This document shows, one piece after another, positions 47,826 to 59,514 of a stretch of DNA of 64,000 nucleotides (the stretch's first letter is position 1; the number at the start of each line of letters is the position of its first letter). Position numbers and translations under genes: made by a program. The notes beneath the pieces were generated by a model that was not told the origin of the DNA, searched no databases, and worked only from the letters and a program-made list of their open reading frames with translations. The stretch lies in contig MU004237.1 of the NCBI GenBank assembly GCA_010405405.1, forward strand, positions 786,014-850,013, given 5' to 3'. This stretch comes from Microthyrium microscopicum. Taxonomy: Eukaryota; Ascomycota; Dothideomycetes; Microthyriales; Microthyriaceae.

Positions 47826-50069
47826 CTAAATCGCAGGCCTATCCATCAACCCACTCGCCTCTCCCCTCCACTCAAACATCCTCCCATCAACCTTCTCCCC
47901 CTCCTCCAACAATCCCTCCTCCACAAACTCAATCTCACATCCAACCTCCCAAAACGCACCCCCATCAAGCTTCCTCAACGCCGCCGCTATCTGTGCGCTC
48001 GGCACATACCACGCACTTCCCCGAATCACATGTTCCGGACCATCAGCTACCGGTGACGTGCTAACCGCCGCTGGCCATGGGCCAAAGTACTTGATACGCC
48101 AGCCTGATACGATGGCGGGCAGGACGACGGGCTTGGTTGGCAGTTCGAGGAGGTCTGCTAGCACGGTGGGCGATTGCACTGACCCGTAGAAGAAGTACCA
48201 GGCTGCGCGAGGGGCGCGGATTGGGCTTGCGAGCGGGAAGGAGGGGAGATGGACGGGTAGAGCGGGGTGACGTTGGGGTTGGTGCGATGGGCTGGGGTTG
48301 AGTTCATTAGGTGCTGGCATGGAGGTTTTGCGGGCAACGGCAGGTGGTGTTTGGGCAATGTAGATTTTTCGAGCGAGGGCCGGCTTGACGATTCTTGAGG
48401 TGCGAGCGGGTGAATGAGCTGGTGAGTGGGATCGCGGACTGTAGGTGTCGTAAAAGGGATGGCTTTTGGGACTCTCTATGGGCGAGGAGGTTGTTGATGG
48501 TGATGCTTGTGAAGGCAGATAGGCAGTTCTGTCGTCATGGCCGTCTGGCGAAGTTATGACTACTGGTGGGTTTATGGCCTCGTGCTCGTCGGCAAAGGTC
48601 ACTTTGGATGGCGATGACACTTGTGGTTGCCCGATGGGCGGAAGATCACTTGCACTTAGACTTTTGGACAGTGGGAGGGGTGGAGTGGTTTGTGGTTTGG
48701 AGTCGCTGAAGGTGAGGCTTCGACCTCGTTTGGACATGATGCCCTTGGACGGATAGATGCTATCCTTTCGACGTCGCGGTATCGCACTCGTGCTGGGCGG
48801 CGAGGCTGGAGGAACAAAATCGGTCGTGGCGGTATATGGTGAGACGTATTTTGGTACTGTGACTGCAGGAGGTCGAATGCCTGATGGTTTTGCAGAAGTC
48901 TTGGATTCTTCATGCAAATTCTCTCTTGAAATTGTAGAGCTCCACGAGTTGTTTTCAACCGAGACTGTCTCCCCGACAGAGGCTCTGGGAGACACTGGTG
49001 GTGAAGGCCGTGAAGATGGTGCGGACTCTTCATTATCAGAATCATCGCTTTCACTTTCTGTCTCAGACTCCCAGATTGATTGTTGTCGACCTTTGAACAC
49101 TTCTTTGACAGGTGTGATGACCTCAACATCGGTATCGCTTGGTTTCTTTGGTGCTTCTGGAACAATCCCTGTCCTAGTTGCACCCAGCGGAGATCTATCG
49201 AAAGGGTTGATGTCAAAGACTGTCCTCTGCGGTGTAGGTGCTCCTTGCAAGGTACTCTCACTCGCTCTGTGAGACGGAGGCAATCCAGCGCTATAAGTCT
49301 TTGGGACGAGACCATTGTTTTTGAAAGCGTCAGTTAGACTATCCACAGATTTCACCAAAGTGTATATTGCTGGGATCAAAGAATCGAATTTCCTTTCCAA
49401 AGATGATATTCGATGCTCTAGAGGGCGAAACGATTCAGATTGTGGAGAGATACCCGTAGTTTCCGTGATGGAGTGATGAGATATCGAGTTTACCCGCGAA
49501 GATCTTATCCTCGCATTGGAAGGACGTCGAGAGTATGCATTTGCAGTGTATGGTGTTCCTGCTTGAGCATAGGAATCTCGAAGAGCGGTTTCTGAGCTAT
49601 ATGACTTGATTGACTGTCCACTGAGATGATGCTGAGGCTGTCTGCGAGCCGAAGGCTTAGATATTGACGATCTCGGCGAATACGATGTTTCCGATGGCAA
49701 CCAAAATCCAGGTTTCGAAGGATAAAAACGGTTGATAGAGGGATGTTCTGGGCGCAAAGATCCATGAGGGCCGATCATAGGTTTAGATGATGGAGATAAA
49801 CCCTCGGGACTGCTATATACACTGTCGAAAGAAGGTCGGCCTTCTCTTTCTTGAGCCCAACATCTAGCTGGAAAACTGCCAGCCACTGAAGAGCCTATCT
49901 GTAAGCCGGGACCATACATAGCAGTGACTGGTGTAGTAACACGAATATCTGCCGTGGTGGCAGACGCAATTGGCTCGTCGGTGATACTCGCTGCATCAGA
50001 ATATGGACTAACCTCGTAAGTCTCATTTGATTTGAATGGTACATAAGGAGTAATGTCATTGAGCGCCAT
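47826..50069 (-). CDS. Large disordered protein with C-terminal GGCT/AIG2-like domain
   Basis: Single exon, 747 residues from ATG 50069. The first ~600 residues are Ser/Pro-rich and disordered, with one probable coiled coil (HRISSLERKFDSLIPAIYTL). The last ~120 residues start AWYFFYGSVQSPTVLADLL, the YGxLxxPxVL signature of the gamma-glutamylcyclotransferase-like (AIG2-like) fold. GWRIKYFGPWPAA and a helical WYVPSAQIAAALRKL segment follow. The fold is shared by glutathione-degrading and gamma-glutamylamine enzymes; the catalytic Glu cannot be placed confidently, so activity is uncertain. The long disordered N-terminus is unusual for the family. Confidence 0.75.
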   Translation of the reverse strand: MALNDITPYVPFKSNETYEVSPYSDAASITDEPIASATTADIRVTTPVTAMYGPGLQIGSSVAGSFPARCWAQEREGRPSFDSVYSSPEGLSPSSKPMIGPHGSLRPEHPSINRFYPSKPGFWLPSETSYSPRSSISKPSARRQPQHHLSGQSIKSYSSETALRDSYAQAGTPYTANAYSRRPSNARIRSSRVNSISHHSITETTGISPQSESFRPLEHRISSLERKFDSLIPAIYTLVKSVDSLTDAFKNNGLVPKTYSAGLPPSHRASESTLQGAPTPQRTVFDINPFDRSPLGATRTGIVPEAPKKPSDTDVEVITPVKEVFKGRQQSIWESETESESDDSDNEESAPSSRPSPPVSPRASVGETVSVENNSWSSTISRENLHEESKTSAKPSGIRPPAVTVPKYVSPYTATTDFVPPASPPSTSAIPRRRKDSIYPSKGIMSKRGRSLTFSDSKPQTTPPLPLSKSLSASDLPPIGQPQVSSPSKVTFADEHEAINPPVVITSPDGHDDRTAYLPSQASPSTTSSPIESPKSHPFYDTYSPRSHSPAHSPARTSRIVKPALARKIYIAQTPPAVARKTSMPAPNELNPSPSHQPQRHPALPVHLPSFPLASPIRAPRAAWYFFYGSVQSPTVLADLLELPTKPVVLPAIVSGWRIKYFGPWPAAVSTSPVADGPEHVIRGSAWYVPSAQIAAALRKLDGGAFWEVGCEIEFVEEGLLEEGEKVDGRMFEWRGEASGLMDRPAI

Positions 50070-51451
50070 GATGCCAATAGTTGTTGTTTGAAAAGGACGA
50101 GCAATTGGTGTGATGATCAATAAAACGAATGGATTGAAGATCAAAGGGAAAATGAGTGTATCTCAATGATTTGAGCAAAGGCAAGATGCCTAGGGGCTTG
50201 TCACTCAGAGATAATATGTATTTGATCAATCATTGTTTGGTAGACTGTGGGGCAAGCTCAGGGGAAAACAACCTGATAATGGGGATTTTTGATGGCATAA
50301 CATGAAGTAACAGGCTCGTCCATGGCATTATTGGCAGCGGACGAAGGGTCAATCCAGACTCATTTACTGGGACACGTGCTGGAGGATAAGTTTGGCCTAT
50401 ATCTTGGCTATCAGCTGAAGCTTAATCACACCAAGTGTTCTCCAGCAAAATACAGGGTGTGATGAGTGGAAAATGACGCCTCCGTACCAGATATCAGGTA
50501 GTATGTATAGATCCAGCCATTGGACATAAACGCCACCAATATTGAAATTGACGGATGCAAGAAATATAACTTAAAATAGAACCGAATGGGTATTGTTATG
50601 GTTAACGATAAAAATGAATAATGAAAGAGAGGGTAGGTAGAAAAGGATCGCCATATCAGAAGTGTGGACACGGGGAGCTTCTGCGATAAGCGAGTACCAT
50701 CCAGACGTAGTTTGGTAATAGAGCTAAAGCCACTTCCTCTAATTGGATGGTAACGAGATGGAGTAGCATCATTAATGTAGTGACCCATAAAAGGACTAGA
50801 TGGGGCAGGTGGGATTTATCAAAAGCAAGCACTCGATCCAGAAACATTCAAGAGGACAGGCATCGTAGTGGCTTGCGACCCACTTACACTTATTGTGATG
50901 AGAGAAGAATCGATACACGAGAATCCAGAAAATGCCCCGAGTTCTTGCACCGCTGGCTAGGAATATCGGACCAGGCGGAATATGCATAAGAGCTCAAATC
51001 CGTCATGGCAAGAGGTTGCCAGCCATAATGATGGTCCTTAGCCTCCATACAATAGAGTTAGTAAAACTTCACACAAAATTGATATGAATATGAACCAGGT
51101 AAATGCGAAGAAGGTCAATATTGACAAAATACTCGGGCATGAACATTATGGATGTATAATGTATGCATGCTTCATCGTGCGTTGTGTTAAAGAAGTCTTT
51201 CCATTTGAGTAGACTGCTGAGATTTGTATGATTGTATGCTTAAAGTCTCATACATGCGATCTTGTCAGTGGTGTTGCGAAATGTATTTTGGCATCAACAC
51301 TATGTAAGCATAATTATGAATTTATGATAGACTCTCAGAGAAGTGTTTACGATATAAGGGGTAGGCCCATTCTAAAGATGTATGATCTTAGTCAAAGAAA
51401 AAGCCAGATATTGTTATACGAATTTTGGGCAAATCCCAGCTTGAAGGATAA
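50070..51451. other. Intergenic, nothing recognised
   Basis: About 1.4 kb between the GGCT-like gene and the tRNA gene. Short frames on both strands show no domain. The left part should hold the GGCT-like promoter. Confidence 0.5.
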
Positions 51452-51586
51452 GCTGTTTTGGCCGAGTGGTCTAAGGTATTTACGCACCATTTCAATACGA
51501 ATTAGTCAGATTGTCTAACTTGACGCAGGCGCTGGTTTTAAGCACCAGTTTCGAAAGAAGCGTCGGTTCGAACCCGACAGACAGCA
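51452..51586 (+). tRNA. tRNA-Leu(UAA) with a 53-bp insert in the D-stem
   Basis: The acceptor arm is GCTGTTT (51452-51458) pairing with AGACAGC (51579-51585), discriminator A at 51586. Position 8-9 TG, D-stem GCC and loop GAGTGGTCTAA follow. The D-stem 3' strand GGC is split: G at 51475, then an insert at 51476-51528, then GC. The anticodon stem CTGGT/ACCAG encloses TTTAAGC with anticodon TAA. The variable arm has the stem TTC/GAA, and the T-arm GTCGG-TTCGAAC-CCGAC is perfect. Without the insert the tRNA is 82 nt, normal for Leu. No intron exists at the usual 37/38 site. The insert begins GTATTT, has TCTAAC and ends CGCAG, so it looks like a spliceosomal intron. A and B boxes are intact. Confidence 0.85.
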
Positions 51587-51611
51587 ATTTCACTTCAGTA
51601 TTGAAACTCTC

Positions 51612-51618
51612 TTTTTTT
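51612..51618 (+). terminator. RNA polymerase III T-run
   Basis: Seven consecutive T residues begin 26 bp after the tRNA discriminator, the standard Pol III termination signal. Confidence 0.75.
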
Positions 51619-53266
51619 GGTATGCTCATAATACCATCTACATTAGGGTGCTTGTTTTTGCTGTCATTGAATGAGGATATTCAATGATGTTTTGAAAGAG
51701 AAAGGTCGGTAGCGTACCGTTACCATGCAACCACTGTATGTTTTATCCTGATAATATATAAACTTTAGTGTCTAGTAAAGATGCTGAGTACTCTTATCTA
51801 TGATTTGGGCCTTGCATGATGCCGAACGATATCACAATATCAATTTCAATTGTACCTACATTCAGGAATCCTTGTTTCCCAATTCCTATCATACACTCAG
51901 CCTCGCCTAACAGTACTCTACTCTAGCCTGATTAAATACATAAAATGGCTGTGCATTATCCCTATTGTGGCGCATTATTGGAGCACACGACTTGCCCAGT
52001 CCGACATTGATTCGCGTTTCTATTTGATCTTCCAACTTCTCCTTGCGCAAGTTCTACTCTATCCACGGGAGACAAGGACCTACCCGAAATCTGTCAATCT
52101 CCGGTCAAGAACAAGAAAAGAGTGCTAAACAGAATTTGGTAATAACCTTCGCGACGAATTAGCAATGCATGCAAGCGTTATGCGCGAGCACTGCAATTCT
52201 CCAACAGATGGAAAGATGCCCAAAACTGCGCCACCATTTCCACCCACCGGGCACCCTGGCATTTGGCCCCCACCGCCCTTTCACTGTGCTCTTCTGCTCC
52301 TCTCCACCAGCAAAGTGATCCTAAAGGCGGAGGAAGCAGGTTGGGCGCTTGTCATGGCGGGTATTCGTTTGGGCTTGATCATCGCATATCGAACCAAATC
52401 GCCACCAACGTGGAGGAAGGAAGGCAACGAGATTGTCACGATCGTCAGAACTGCCCGCAGAGCCCCAGTCTTAGATTGAACAGTCAGCGACGTTGAAGAT
52501 GCTGGGCGCATGCATGTTGCTCGTGCTGGGCCGGCTTCGCCAGCGATACCTTGTGGACGGCCAGCGAGCTCTTCCGTTGCTTGGTGCGGGCAATCTGCTG
52601 TTCGAGGTACCAAGTCACACGAATTTGGTTACAAGTCTTGTTTGCCTTGAAATGTCTCCGCGACACCAGTGACCAGACGGGGCACTGTTGTAAATGGCAC
52701 AGCAGATGATGATTGAAAAAAGGCGGCGGAACAGGCGACCCGTGGACCCGTTGAGACTTGAACTGCTTGGAGTTGGATGGCAGGGTGTCAGATGGTTGTT
52801 GCCAATCATTTCTCATGAAATCTATGAACCTCATTTGGGAGGCCGGCTTGGACATGGCTTGCATTCTTTCGGATTCCCATGCTAAGCGTAGTTCCTAGTA
52901 GTGTGAGCAGATCATGAGAGCAAGGGTTTAAACTGCCGGCTTATTTTTAAAACCTCTGCGATATCTCTCTCTTGCTTCCCATCCCATCCTGCAGTTTCAT
53001 CCTCCCTTCCTTCCATTCCATTACCATACACTTCCTCGCCGCCCACTTATTTATCCTACCCCGGTGCTGACTGTTCCTCCAAGTCTTCACTTTATATTCC
53101 TATCTTCCCATACAAATTACAATCCCTCAACAACTCTACACTCTCTCCTGCCTATCAGTCCTCCAACCCTTGACTGGTGAGATTCCTACCCCGCAGATCA
53201 CTCCGACTCGCAAGCCCCCACCCATACCAAACCACCAGATTACCACCAAGCAATAAAACACAAACT
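51619..53266. other. Intergenic, long leader of the next gene possible
   Basis: About 1.65 kb before the coiled-coil protein. No gene was recognised. The last ~350 bp are CT-rich (TCTCTCTCTTGC, CTTCCTTCC), as in strong fungal promoters and leaders. Confidence 0.45.
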
Positions 53267-54850
53267 ATGGCTGGCCACTTGCGCGCCGGTTATGCCGACG
53301 AAACTGACGATGAATGGTACGAACGTGGCTGGAGCCGTCATGTCGCCGCCCCAGCTCCTCCACGCACCACCATGCTCGCTCCCGACCGCTACGACTATGG
53401 CCGAGCCACCCACCAGCGCTCACGTAGCACCGGCGCCCGTCCAGCTCCCAACGTAACAGTCTACAACTCGATCCGCAATGAAGACGAACATCCCACATAT
53501 TCAGGCCAGCAAGGCTCACACCGTCGCAGCGGCAGTCGCTATGAGACTGAGGAGCTTGTTGACGCTATCGATGGTGTTGCGCGCGAAGTGCGCCGTGGAC
53601 GTAGCCCGGCACCTGGTATGCCGATGATGGCGCCTGGCATGATGTATCCACCGCGTGAGCAAAGCCCATATCTGCAGATGGAGTTGGTGCGGCAGCAGGA
53701 GCGTCAACGCGGCCAGTATGAGCTTGAGCGCGAGCGCGAGCATTTGGAGAATGAGCTTGCAAGGGAGCGACTGGATGCTAGAGAACGCGCAGAGACAGAG
53801 GCGCAGTTGATTCGGACGAGGGCGGAGATTCGAAGACTCAAGGAGCGGTTGCAGGATGAGGAGCTTGAGGAGAAGCGTCGCGACGATCAGGACAAATACA
53901 AACGTGATATCGAGTATGAGAGGCTCAAGGATAATCTACGAAGACAAAGTGAGGACGCTCGTCGTAAGGAGGAGCGGACTTTGATCATCATGGAACAAGA
54001 ACGCAAGGAACGTGAGGACAAGGAGAGGAAGAGACGTGAGAGACTTGAGTATGAGAACAAGAAGAAGGAAGAAGAGGAGGAGGAGAAGGCTCTGATTCAA
54101 GGATACCAGGTCAAACAAGATGCCAAAAAGAGGGCTGAGAAAGAGAGAGAAGAGGCCGCTATTGCTGCCTATCACAAGAAACAAGCGGAAGAAAAGAAGA
54201 AGCGCGAAGACTTGATGGCTCAATTCAAGAGAGAAGAGGACGAGCGGAAAGAAAAGGAAAAGAAAGAGAAGGAGATGTGGAGGCTACGGATTGAAAAGGA
54301 GGAGGAAGACAAAAAGAAAAAGAAGAAAGAAGAAGAAGAGAAAGTCGATGAAGCAATGCGCAAGAAGCTGGCCAAGTTTGGGTTCCAGAACAACCAAGTT
54401 GAAGCCATACTCGACGATAAGAAAGCCAACGCTCTTCGGCCTGGCCAATCTCCTGGCAATCCTATTAGACCTGGTAACCAGCTCGCCATCGCCAAACCAA
54501 CCTATATCCGCATTCACCGCAACCACATCGATGTTGAAACGTTAAGATACTTCGGTCTACCATACGAATACGATACAGTAAGTACTACCCGTCTCTACGC
54601 TTCAACACGCACTAATGTCAGCTAGCACGACTCCAACTACATCGTTATCCTCCAAGAAATTGACCACCACGAGACTGAAATCCTATTCGAACATACGCGT
54701 AAACTGCGCAAAGGAGCATCGAGCCTCTTAATTGAAGACCGTGGCCGCAAGAATCACCCACAATATGCCTTTGTCCGACGACGCTCCGTCAGCCGGCGCA
54801 AGTCATCTCCTAAACGAGTCAGTGTAAACCTCGGTGGCCTCTTTGGTTGA
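53267..54850 (+). CDS. Coiled-coil protein, DUF8035-like C-terminus
   Basis: Two exons, 53267-54577 and 54626-54850, with a 48-bp phase-0 intron (CACTAAT branch), give 511 residues. An N-terminal disordered part (~1-140) precedes a long charged coiled coil (~150-395) rich in Glu, Lys and Arg (REREHLENELARERLDARER). A globular region follows: KPTYIRIHRNHIDVETLRYF, GLPYEYDT and, after the splice, DSNYIVILQEID. The last part matches my recollection of the DUF8035 domain found in many Pezizomycotina proteins of unknown function. The tail is basic and Ser-rich (RRRSVSRRKSSPKR). It may be structural or RNA-associated, but nothing proves it. Confidence 0.8.
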
Positions 54851-55607
54851 GGCCTTCTACCCTATTTCCCTATCTGCCTACCTAGTCTTCTTTCAAGAAC
54901 GATATCATAACACAATGATGGTATGCAAAGAATTAAAATTTATATACCAATCAAATCAGCAGGCGTTAGCGTAGCTGTGCGCATTGCACCCCCAAATATG
55001 TCTAGTACTCTACTATCCGCTACGCTGATTGCCTGGGGAGATTTTTAGTGTTTGCTACTTTGAGTACATAGAATGCCATTGCTGATATGTTTTTATCTCA
55101 AGCAGGTTATACAGCTTTCCTAGATGCAAATACGACCTATTCCTTCTCTTCTTTCCTACTATACGATACCTCGATGTTCTGCCACTATCAAGTACCGCGT
55201 GTCACGCATGTCTCACACACCGTGGTTTCCTTGCTGGTGATCATAGTTCACGTGGCACACACTATCCAACTAGCGATTTTAGGTTATTGATCAGGCGGGA
55301 TGCTTCGATGGATGATAATGGGTTTCCTTCTCAGGTAGAGTTGTTTGGTGTCACTTTGTAAGAACTGAGCAAGTTGGTCATTGGTGCGTTTGATTTATGT
55401 TTTTGATATCCCTATTCTGTGCAGTTCGTTCGTCCTATAGTTACAGATTCCTATTATTGCTTTGAGCGGTGCGTCTATGCTGTATATGTGAAGAGTCGCG
55501 TTCCCAGTCATACATGGGCATTCAAAACCGCCCCTAAGTGAAGTTTCAACAAACACCAACACCGACTCCAAGTTTCCCGTCATAGCCTATATGGTACAAA
55601 CTCGATC
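54851..55607. other. Convergent 3' intergenic region
   Basis: About 760 bp between the convergent coiled-coil and carrier genes. No gene or RNA was recognised. Confidence 0.5.
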
Positions 55608-56651
55608 TTAGACGATTCTAGCCTTCTCCTGAATAGAGTCCTCGCGCAACCACCGTACTTCCGCCCGCCGAACTAACTCCTCATACACCGTCCACGCCAA
55701 CGCAGAACTCATCCCCTTCCTCGCCATCCTGAGCCCCAACCCATCAAATAAACACCGCCATCCCTCTTCCCGGACCATCATCTTACACGCTTTCACCATA
55801 TTCCCATACCGCGTAGGCTGTAACTGCAGTCTTGTCTTAATCGCATCAAACGGATTCGTAATCGCCGTCGCCGCTCCCGCCGCAATCGTCCCCGATGTGA
55901 AATTTATACCCGCCGAACTCCCCAAATATCCACCGTCCGCATCCGCCGTATGGCCAGACAGCGAATGTAATCGGCGCTTGCCAGCTTCATAGAATAGCAC
56001 GTAAAGCCCCGCATACGGCGCATCACGTACGGCCGTCGCGCCAAAACCTGCGAAAAATCCACGCCATCCACCTGTGCTGAAGATATCGCGGCTTGCAGAG
56101 CCAATGGACGTGTATGCGTATAGCGAGCTTTCATAGCGGACTTTTATGACTGTTATTGGCATCATTACAAATCCTGCTGCGGCGCGTGCGAATGCGCCTG
56201 TTAGGAGATTCGCTGTATGCGTAAGGCGCGGTTTGCCTGCTCCGCCATCGGGGTTGGGAGGGACGACGCCGAAGCCAGGGCGCGCGAGGACGGCGCCGCG
56301 TAGCCAGTCGAGGCCGCCAAAGTAGAGTGCTGAGCCGGCGCCGGTGCGGATGGCGGAGGGGAGGGTGCCGCGCCAGAGAGTGCGGACGGGGTGGGGGGAG
56401 GAGGCGATTAGTCGCAGGGTTTGGAGGAGGGTTGTGTGTTGGGATTGTTGGAGGCGGGTTTTGAGGAGGTCGGCGGGTTGGAGGAGGATGGAGGATGTTA
56501 GGCCGCTGAGGAGACCGGCGCCGAAGTGGAATGCTAGAGAGGATGTTAGCTGGACTGGGTGTTTGCATCTTGGTAAGGGAAGTTGTGGGGAGGAAGACGG
56601 ACACTTGCGGGTCAGGGCCGAAGTCTTGGAGAGGTCGCCATTTTCGGGCAT
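55608..56651 (-). CDS. HEM25: Mitochondrial glycine carrier, Hem25/SLC25A38-like
   Basis: Single exon, 347 residues from ATG 56651. Three mitochondrial-carrier repeats are seen, with signatures [15 protein letters not shown] (about 60), [13 protein letters not shown] (about 170) and [15 protein letters not shown] (about 275). The first repeat [20 protein letters not shown] and the second [12 protein letters not shown] match the SLC25A38/Hem25 subfamily, which imports glycine for heme synthesis and has also been linked to isopentenyl-pyrophosphate transport. The N-terminal ~35 residues are polar; a possible short intron there does not preserve frame, so I keep one exon. Localisation is inferred as the inner mitochondrial membrane. 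Confidence 0.88.
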   Translation of the reverse strand: MPENGDLSKTSALTRKCPSSSPQLPLPRCKHPVQLTSSLAFHFGAGLLSGLTSSILLQPADLLKTRLQQSQHTTLLQTLRLIASSPHPVRTLWRGTLPSAIRTGAGSALYFGGLDWLRGAVLARPGFGVVPPNPDGGAGKPRLTHTANLLTGAFARAAAGFVMMPITVIKVRYESSLYAYTSIGSASRDIFSTGGWRGFFAGFGATAVRDAPYAGLYVLFYEAGKRRLHSLSGHTADADGGYLGSSAGINFTSGTIAAGAATAITNPFDAIKTRLQLQPTRYGNMVKACKMMVREEGWRCLFDGLGLRMARKGMSSALAWTVYEELVRRAEVRWLREDSIQEKARIV

Positions 56652-57376
56652 TGCAGTTCGATCTTATTGAAGGCCCTGGAAACGTGTATCTATGCTTGTT
56701 ATTTGAAGGTATGGTTGCATTGCGGATTGTGATGCATGGGCTTGTCGACTATCGAGCGTAGCTGCCGAGCATGAATAGGACAAGATAGGGGGGGACAGGG
56801 TCTGATCGAGGGCAAGAACGAGTCGCCAGCGACTATTCTCCACACAAGTATATAAGACGCAGAAATTCAGTTCGTGATGGCGAAGATTGAAGCTCTTGGA
56901 GCGTCAAGAAACTGCAAAAGCAAACCAGAAAAGTGATGATGCTCGATTTTATGCACGGACCAATGACAAGGCTGAGGATCCTCAGCCTTATTGATTTAGT
57001 TTAGGACATCGTATTCATACATCAGCTTGTGCATATTCGCTTATTTGGCCGTCAAGTCAGGGGTGATAGCGAGTTCTAACCTATCTAATTCGGAGCTGTC
57101 ATTGAATTTCAGAATAAATAAGAACAGAGCAAATCTTCAGTGATGTCCCAACAAAGTAAGAGCGCAGACATGTTAACCTTAATTTATGCCATGAAGGGAA
57201 GGTCTGCGTGCGCTAAAGCTGGGTAGTCATAGCCACATACATGCGAGCTTTCACTGCTTGAGTGTGCTAGAAAATTCCGTCTAGAGGCAACACTGAAACT
57301 TGACGTCAATAGTCACTGACTGAAGTGAGGCGGTGACTGATCCACAGAGAGCCAGCTGATTTCGAACTATTTTATA
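56652..57376. promoter_or_regulatory. Divergent intergenic region, carrier / UstYa-like gene
   Basis: 725 bp between two divergent starts, so both promoters lie here. An exact inverted repeat, CTGAGGATCCTCAG, lies near 56973. No gene was recognised. Confidence 0.45.
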
Positions 57377-58341
57377 ATGAACTGTTCTACTTCATTCCTC
57401 CACAAACTTCCAAACGAAATACCGGCACAAATGGATGACAACGACGAGGAGACCTCTTTCCTGGAGAAAGATGCAGAAAGAATCAATTTCAACAACGGAA
57501 ACACTCAAAAAGAGAGAAATTGGCAATTTTGCACTTTCTTCCTTGCTCTTCTACTCATCATCGAAACTGCAATTCTGCTGTCGTCTCAATCAATTTCTAG
57601 GGATGTCTCAAGATCTTATTCGACAGGGTTTGACAGCGACCTGAGTAAGTGTTTTGCTGAGTGCTTCTATTATTGCTAAATGCTGCAGACTCCTTCGCTC
57701 GCTCGATAAAAGTTGTGAAGACGACATTCAAAAGCGGTGCTCTTGTGGGCGATGACAAAGGGGACTTTGTTTTCGTACGCGATACCACCGAGCCTGCCTA
57801 TGTGACGAGTGCCGGAGCCTCAATGGAAGAGGTTGATCGCAACTGGATCGAACTGATTGGCGGTAATATCACTTTCCATGAAGCAAGAAGACAAGTTAAC
57901 TAACATAGAGCAGACAGGTATTTCAACCTCACTCAATCTGAAATTCGACAATTGGATCCCAACATACTTCAGGCTGGAACTCAAGCTCCAAACGATCGGA
58001 CCAACGAATGGAACTCTGCCGGTGTGTTCGGCGGTGTTGATATGTTCCATTCACTACACTGCGTAAACTCCCTACGCCTAGCTCTTGATGGACGGAAGGA
58101 TTATCTGAGTGAAGAGCTGCAACATAACATTGATCAACTTCATATGGACCATTGCATAGAGCACCTTAGGCAAGCGATACTTTGCCATGGGGATCTTACT
58201 CCCGTTACTCTCACACCAGTATATGATTTCCAGCGCAATCTTCTGAATTTGGTGGGTCAGACGAGATACCCACATACCTGTCGGGATTGGAAGAGCATAC
58301 AGCAAGAGCTGAGAACTCGGGATAGTGAGTGGCTTCATTGA
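57377..58341 (+). CDS. UstYa-family (DUF3328) protein
   Basis: Three exons, 57377-57644, 57689-57862 and 57914-58341, with 44- and 51-bp introns (the second has TAACTAACAT), give 289 residues. One N-terminal transmembrane helix (WQFCTFFLALLLIIETAILL) precedes the luminal domain. The two diagnostic HxxHC motifs are present: HSLHC in GGVDMFHSLHCVNSLR and HMDHC in QLHMDHCIEHLRQAILC. Splicing restores LIGDRYFNLTQSE between them. UstYa proteins are copper-type oxidases or cyclases in fungal RiPP (dikaritin) and other secondary-metabolite pathways. No precursor peptide or other biosynthetic gene is recognised here, so its pathway is unknown. Confidence 0.87.
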
Positions 58342-58402
58342 GTGCAGAAGAACAAACCCGTAGACCTAAATGAAATGAAATGAGGCACACTTCGCTTGAA
58401 AA

Positions 58403-59057
58403 CTAGTAGCTTGTAGGAGCTATTTCTGTGAAGAAGTGAGAGGCGTAGAAGCTACGGAGACGCTCGAACAAAGACAATGGCTTTCTGCCATCTTTGCCAA
58501 AAAAAATTGGCAGAGACCATGTACCAATGGGGCGTGATTGATCTTCCGTTTCTTCATTTTTACTGTTGTCATGGCTCTCATTATGACTGAGCATGCACGC
58601 CGGCGGAAACGAATTCCAGGAGCTTGCCTCGCCAGTGATTACATCTGCAAGCTCTGTGTTTGCTTCTACAAGATGTCTGCTCGTTGGTCGGCACTTGCAA
58701 TCGTAAGTGTGGTCGAAACTAATGCGGGTTCTGGACATTCGGGCGATTCTCTGAATGAGGAAGCTATCGTCCTGTCTCTTCGCCCTTGTGCAAGCTATGG
58801 TATCGCAGGGCTAGTTCTTGCTTCCAGCTCTCATACTGCCAAAGATGACCTTTGCTACTAGCCGGAGTTCAGAGATGCCGTGAGCAACATCGTGGAAAGT
58901 GTCGGCCATCTCCGGAGAGGCGTGTTCTCTGAAAGATAGAGGAGACATTGAATCGAAGCGGGTACGCAGCAAGATTAGAGCATCTGGGATCTAAAGTCTG
59001 GAATATGTGGTCTAATAGATCTGCGTTAGAGAGAACCTGACAGAAGTGGTAAAACAA
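58403..59057 (-). CDS. Possible spliced minus-strand gene, uncertain
   Basis: Two ATG-less or fragmentary frames on the minus strand (59057-58869 and 58738-58403) read as if parts of one protein (SNADLLDHIFQTLDP, then TRISFDHTYDCKC and LFERLRSFYASHFFTEI), with possible introns between. No family is recognised and a start cannot be fixed. It could be a real small gene, a pseudogene or chance. Confidence 0.25.
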
Positions 59058-59514
59058 AAGAAGCAGGAGTGAGGTTGTGAATGGAACGGGACGGATAGAT
59101 CCCGAAGCGGATACGCTAACCAGGCTAGGTTAGATCAATCATCGCCTCAACTTCATCTGGATTCTGGATTCATTCCGCCAACATAACTTTGATCAGGCTG
59201 TGCGACAATAAGCTATGTGATGGTTGTGCGTTAGCTGTTGATGTGAACATTAATCTCAGTGGGTACCATGATGTTCATTGATTGGCCCTTCTGCACATGC
59301 ATAAGCTTGACAAGGCAGCCGGGCAGTGCATGGCAGCATGAGAGGCACACTTACTCTCTAACTTCGCCTCAAACCTAGCAGAACATTGACCATTGTCAGA
59401 ACCTACATTCTCCTTGTATACTTAACCAGCATGGCCAACAACAACTGATATCAGTTATTAGCTCAGGCAAAGGTTCGCAGCAGATTTATCCACTGTTACG
59501 AGAAGGGCGATGTT
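59058..59514. other. Intergenic, nothing recognised
   Basis: About 460 bp of normal composition before the AT-rich block. No gene was recognised. Confidence 0.45.

Noticed and set aside
51476-51528. Normal tRNA intron
   Set aside because: It lies in the D-stem, not one base 3' of the anticodon, and the anticodon loop itself is uninterrupted.
52165-52864. Several 75-126 codon frames on both strands
   Set aside because: They overlap one another, lack domains, signal peptides or splice-supported extensions, and have no consistent composition.
56131-56604. 157-codon Pro/Arg-rich minus-strand frame
   Set aside because: It is a shifted frame of the Hem25-like carrier in GC-rich sequence.
56500-56620. 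Possible short intron near the start of the Hem25-like gene
   Set aside because: A GT...GCTAAC...CTAG candidate exists, but removing it breaks the frame, so one exon was kept.
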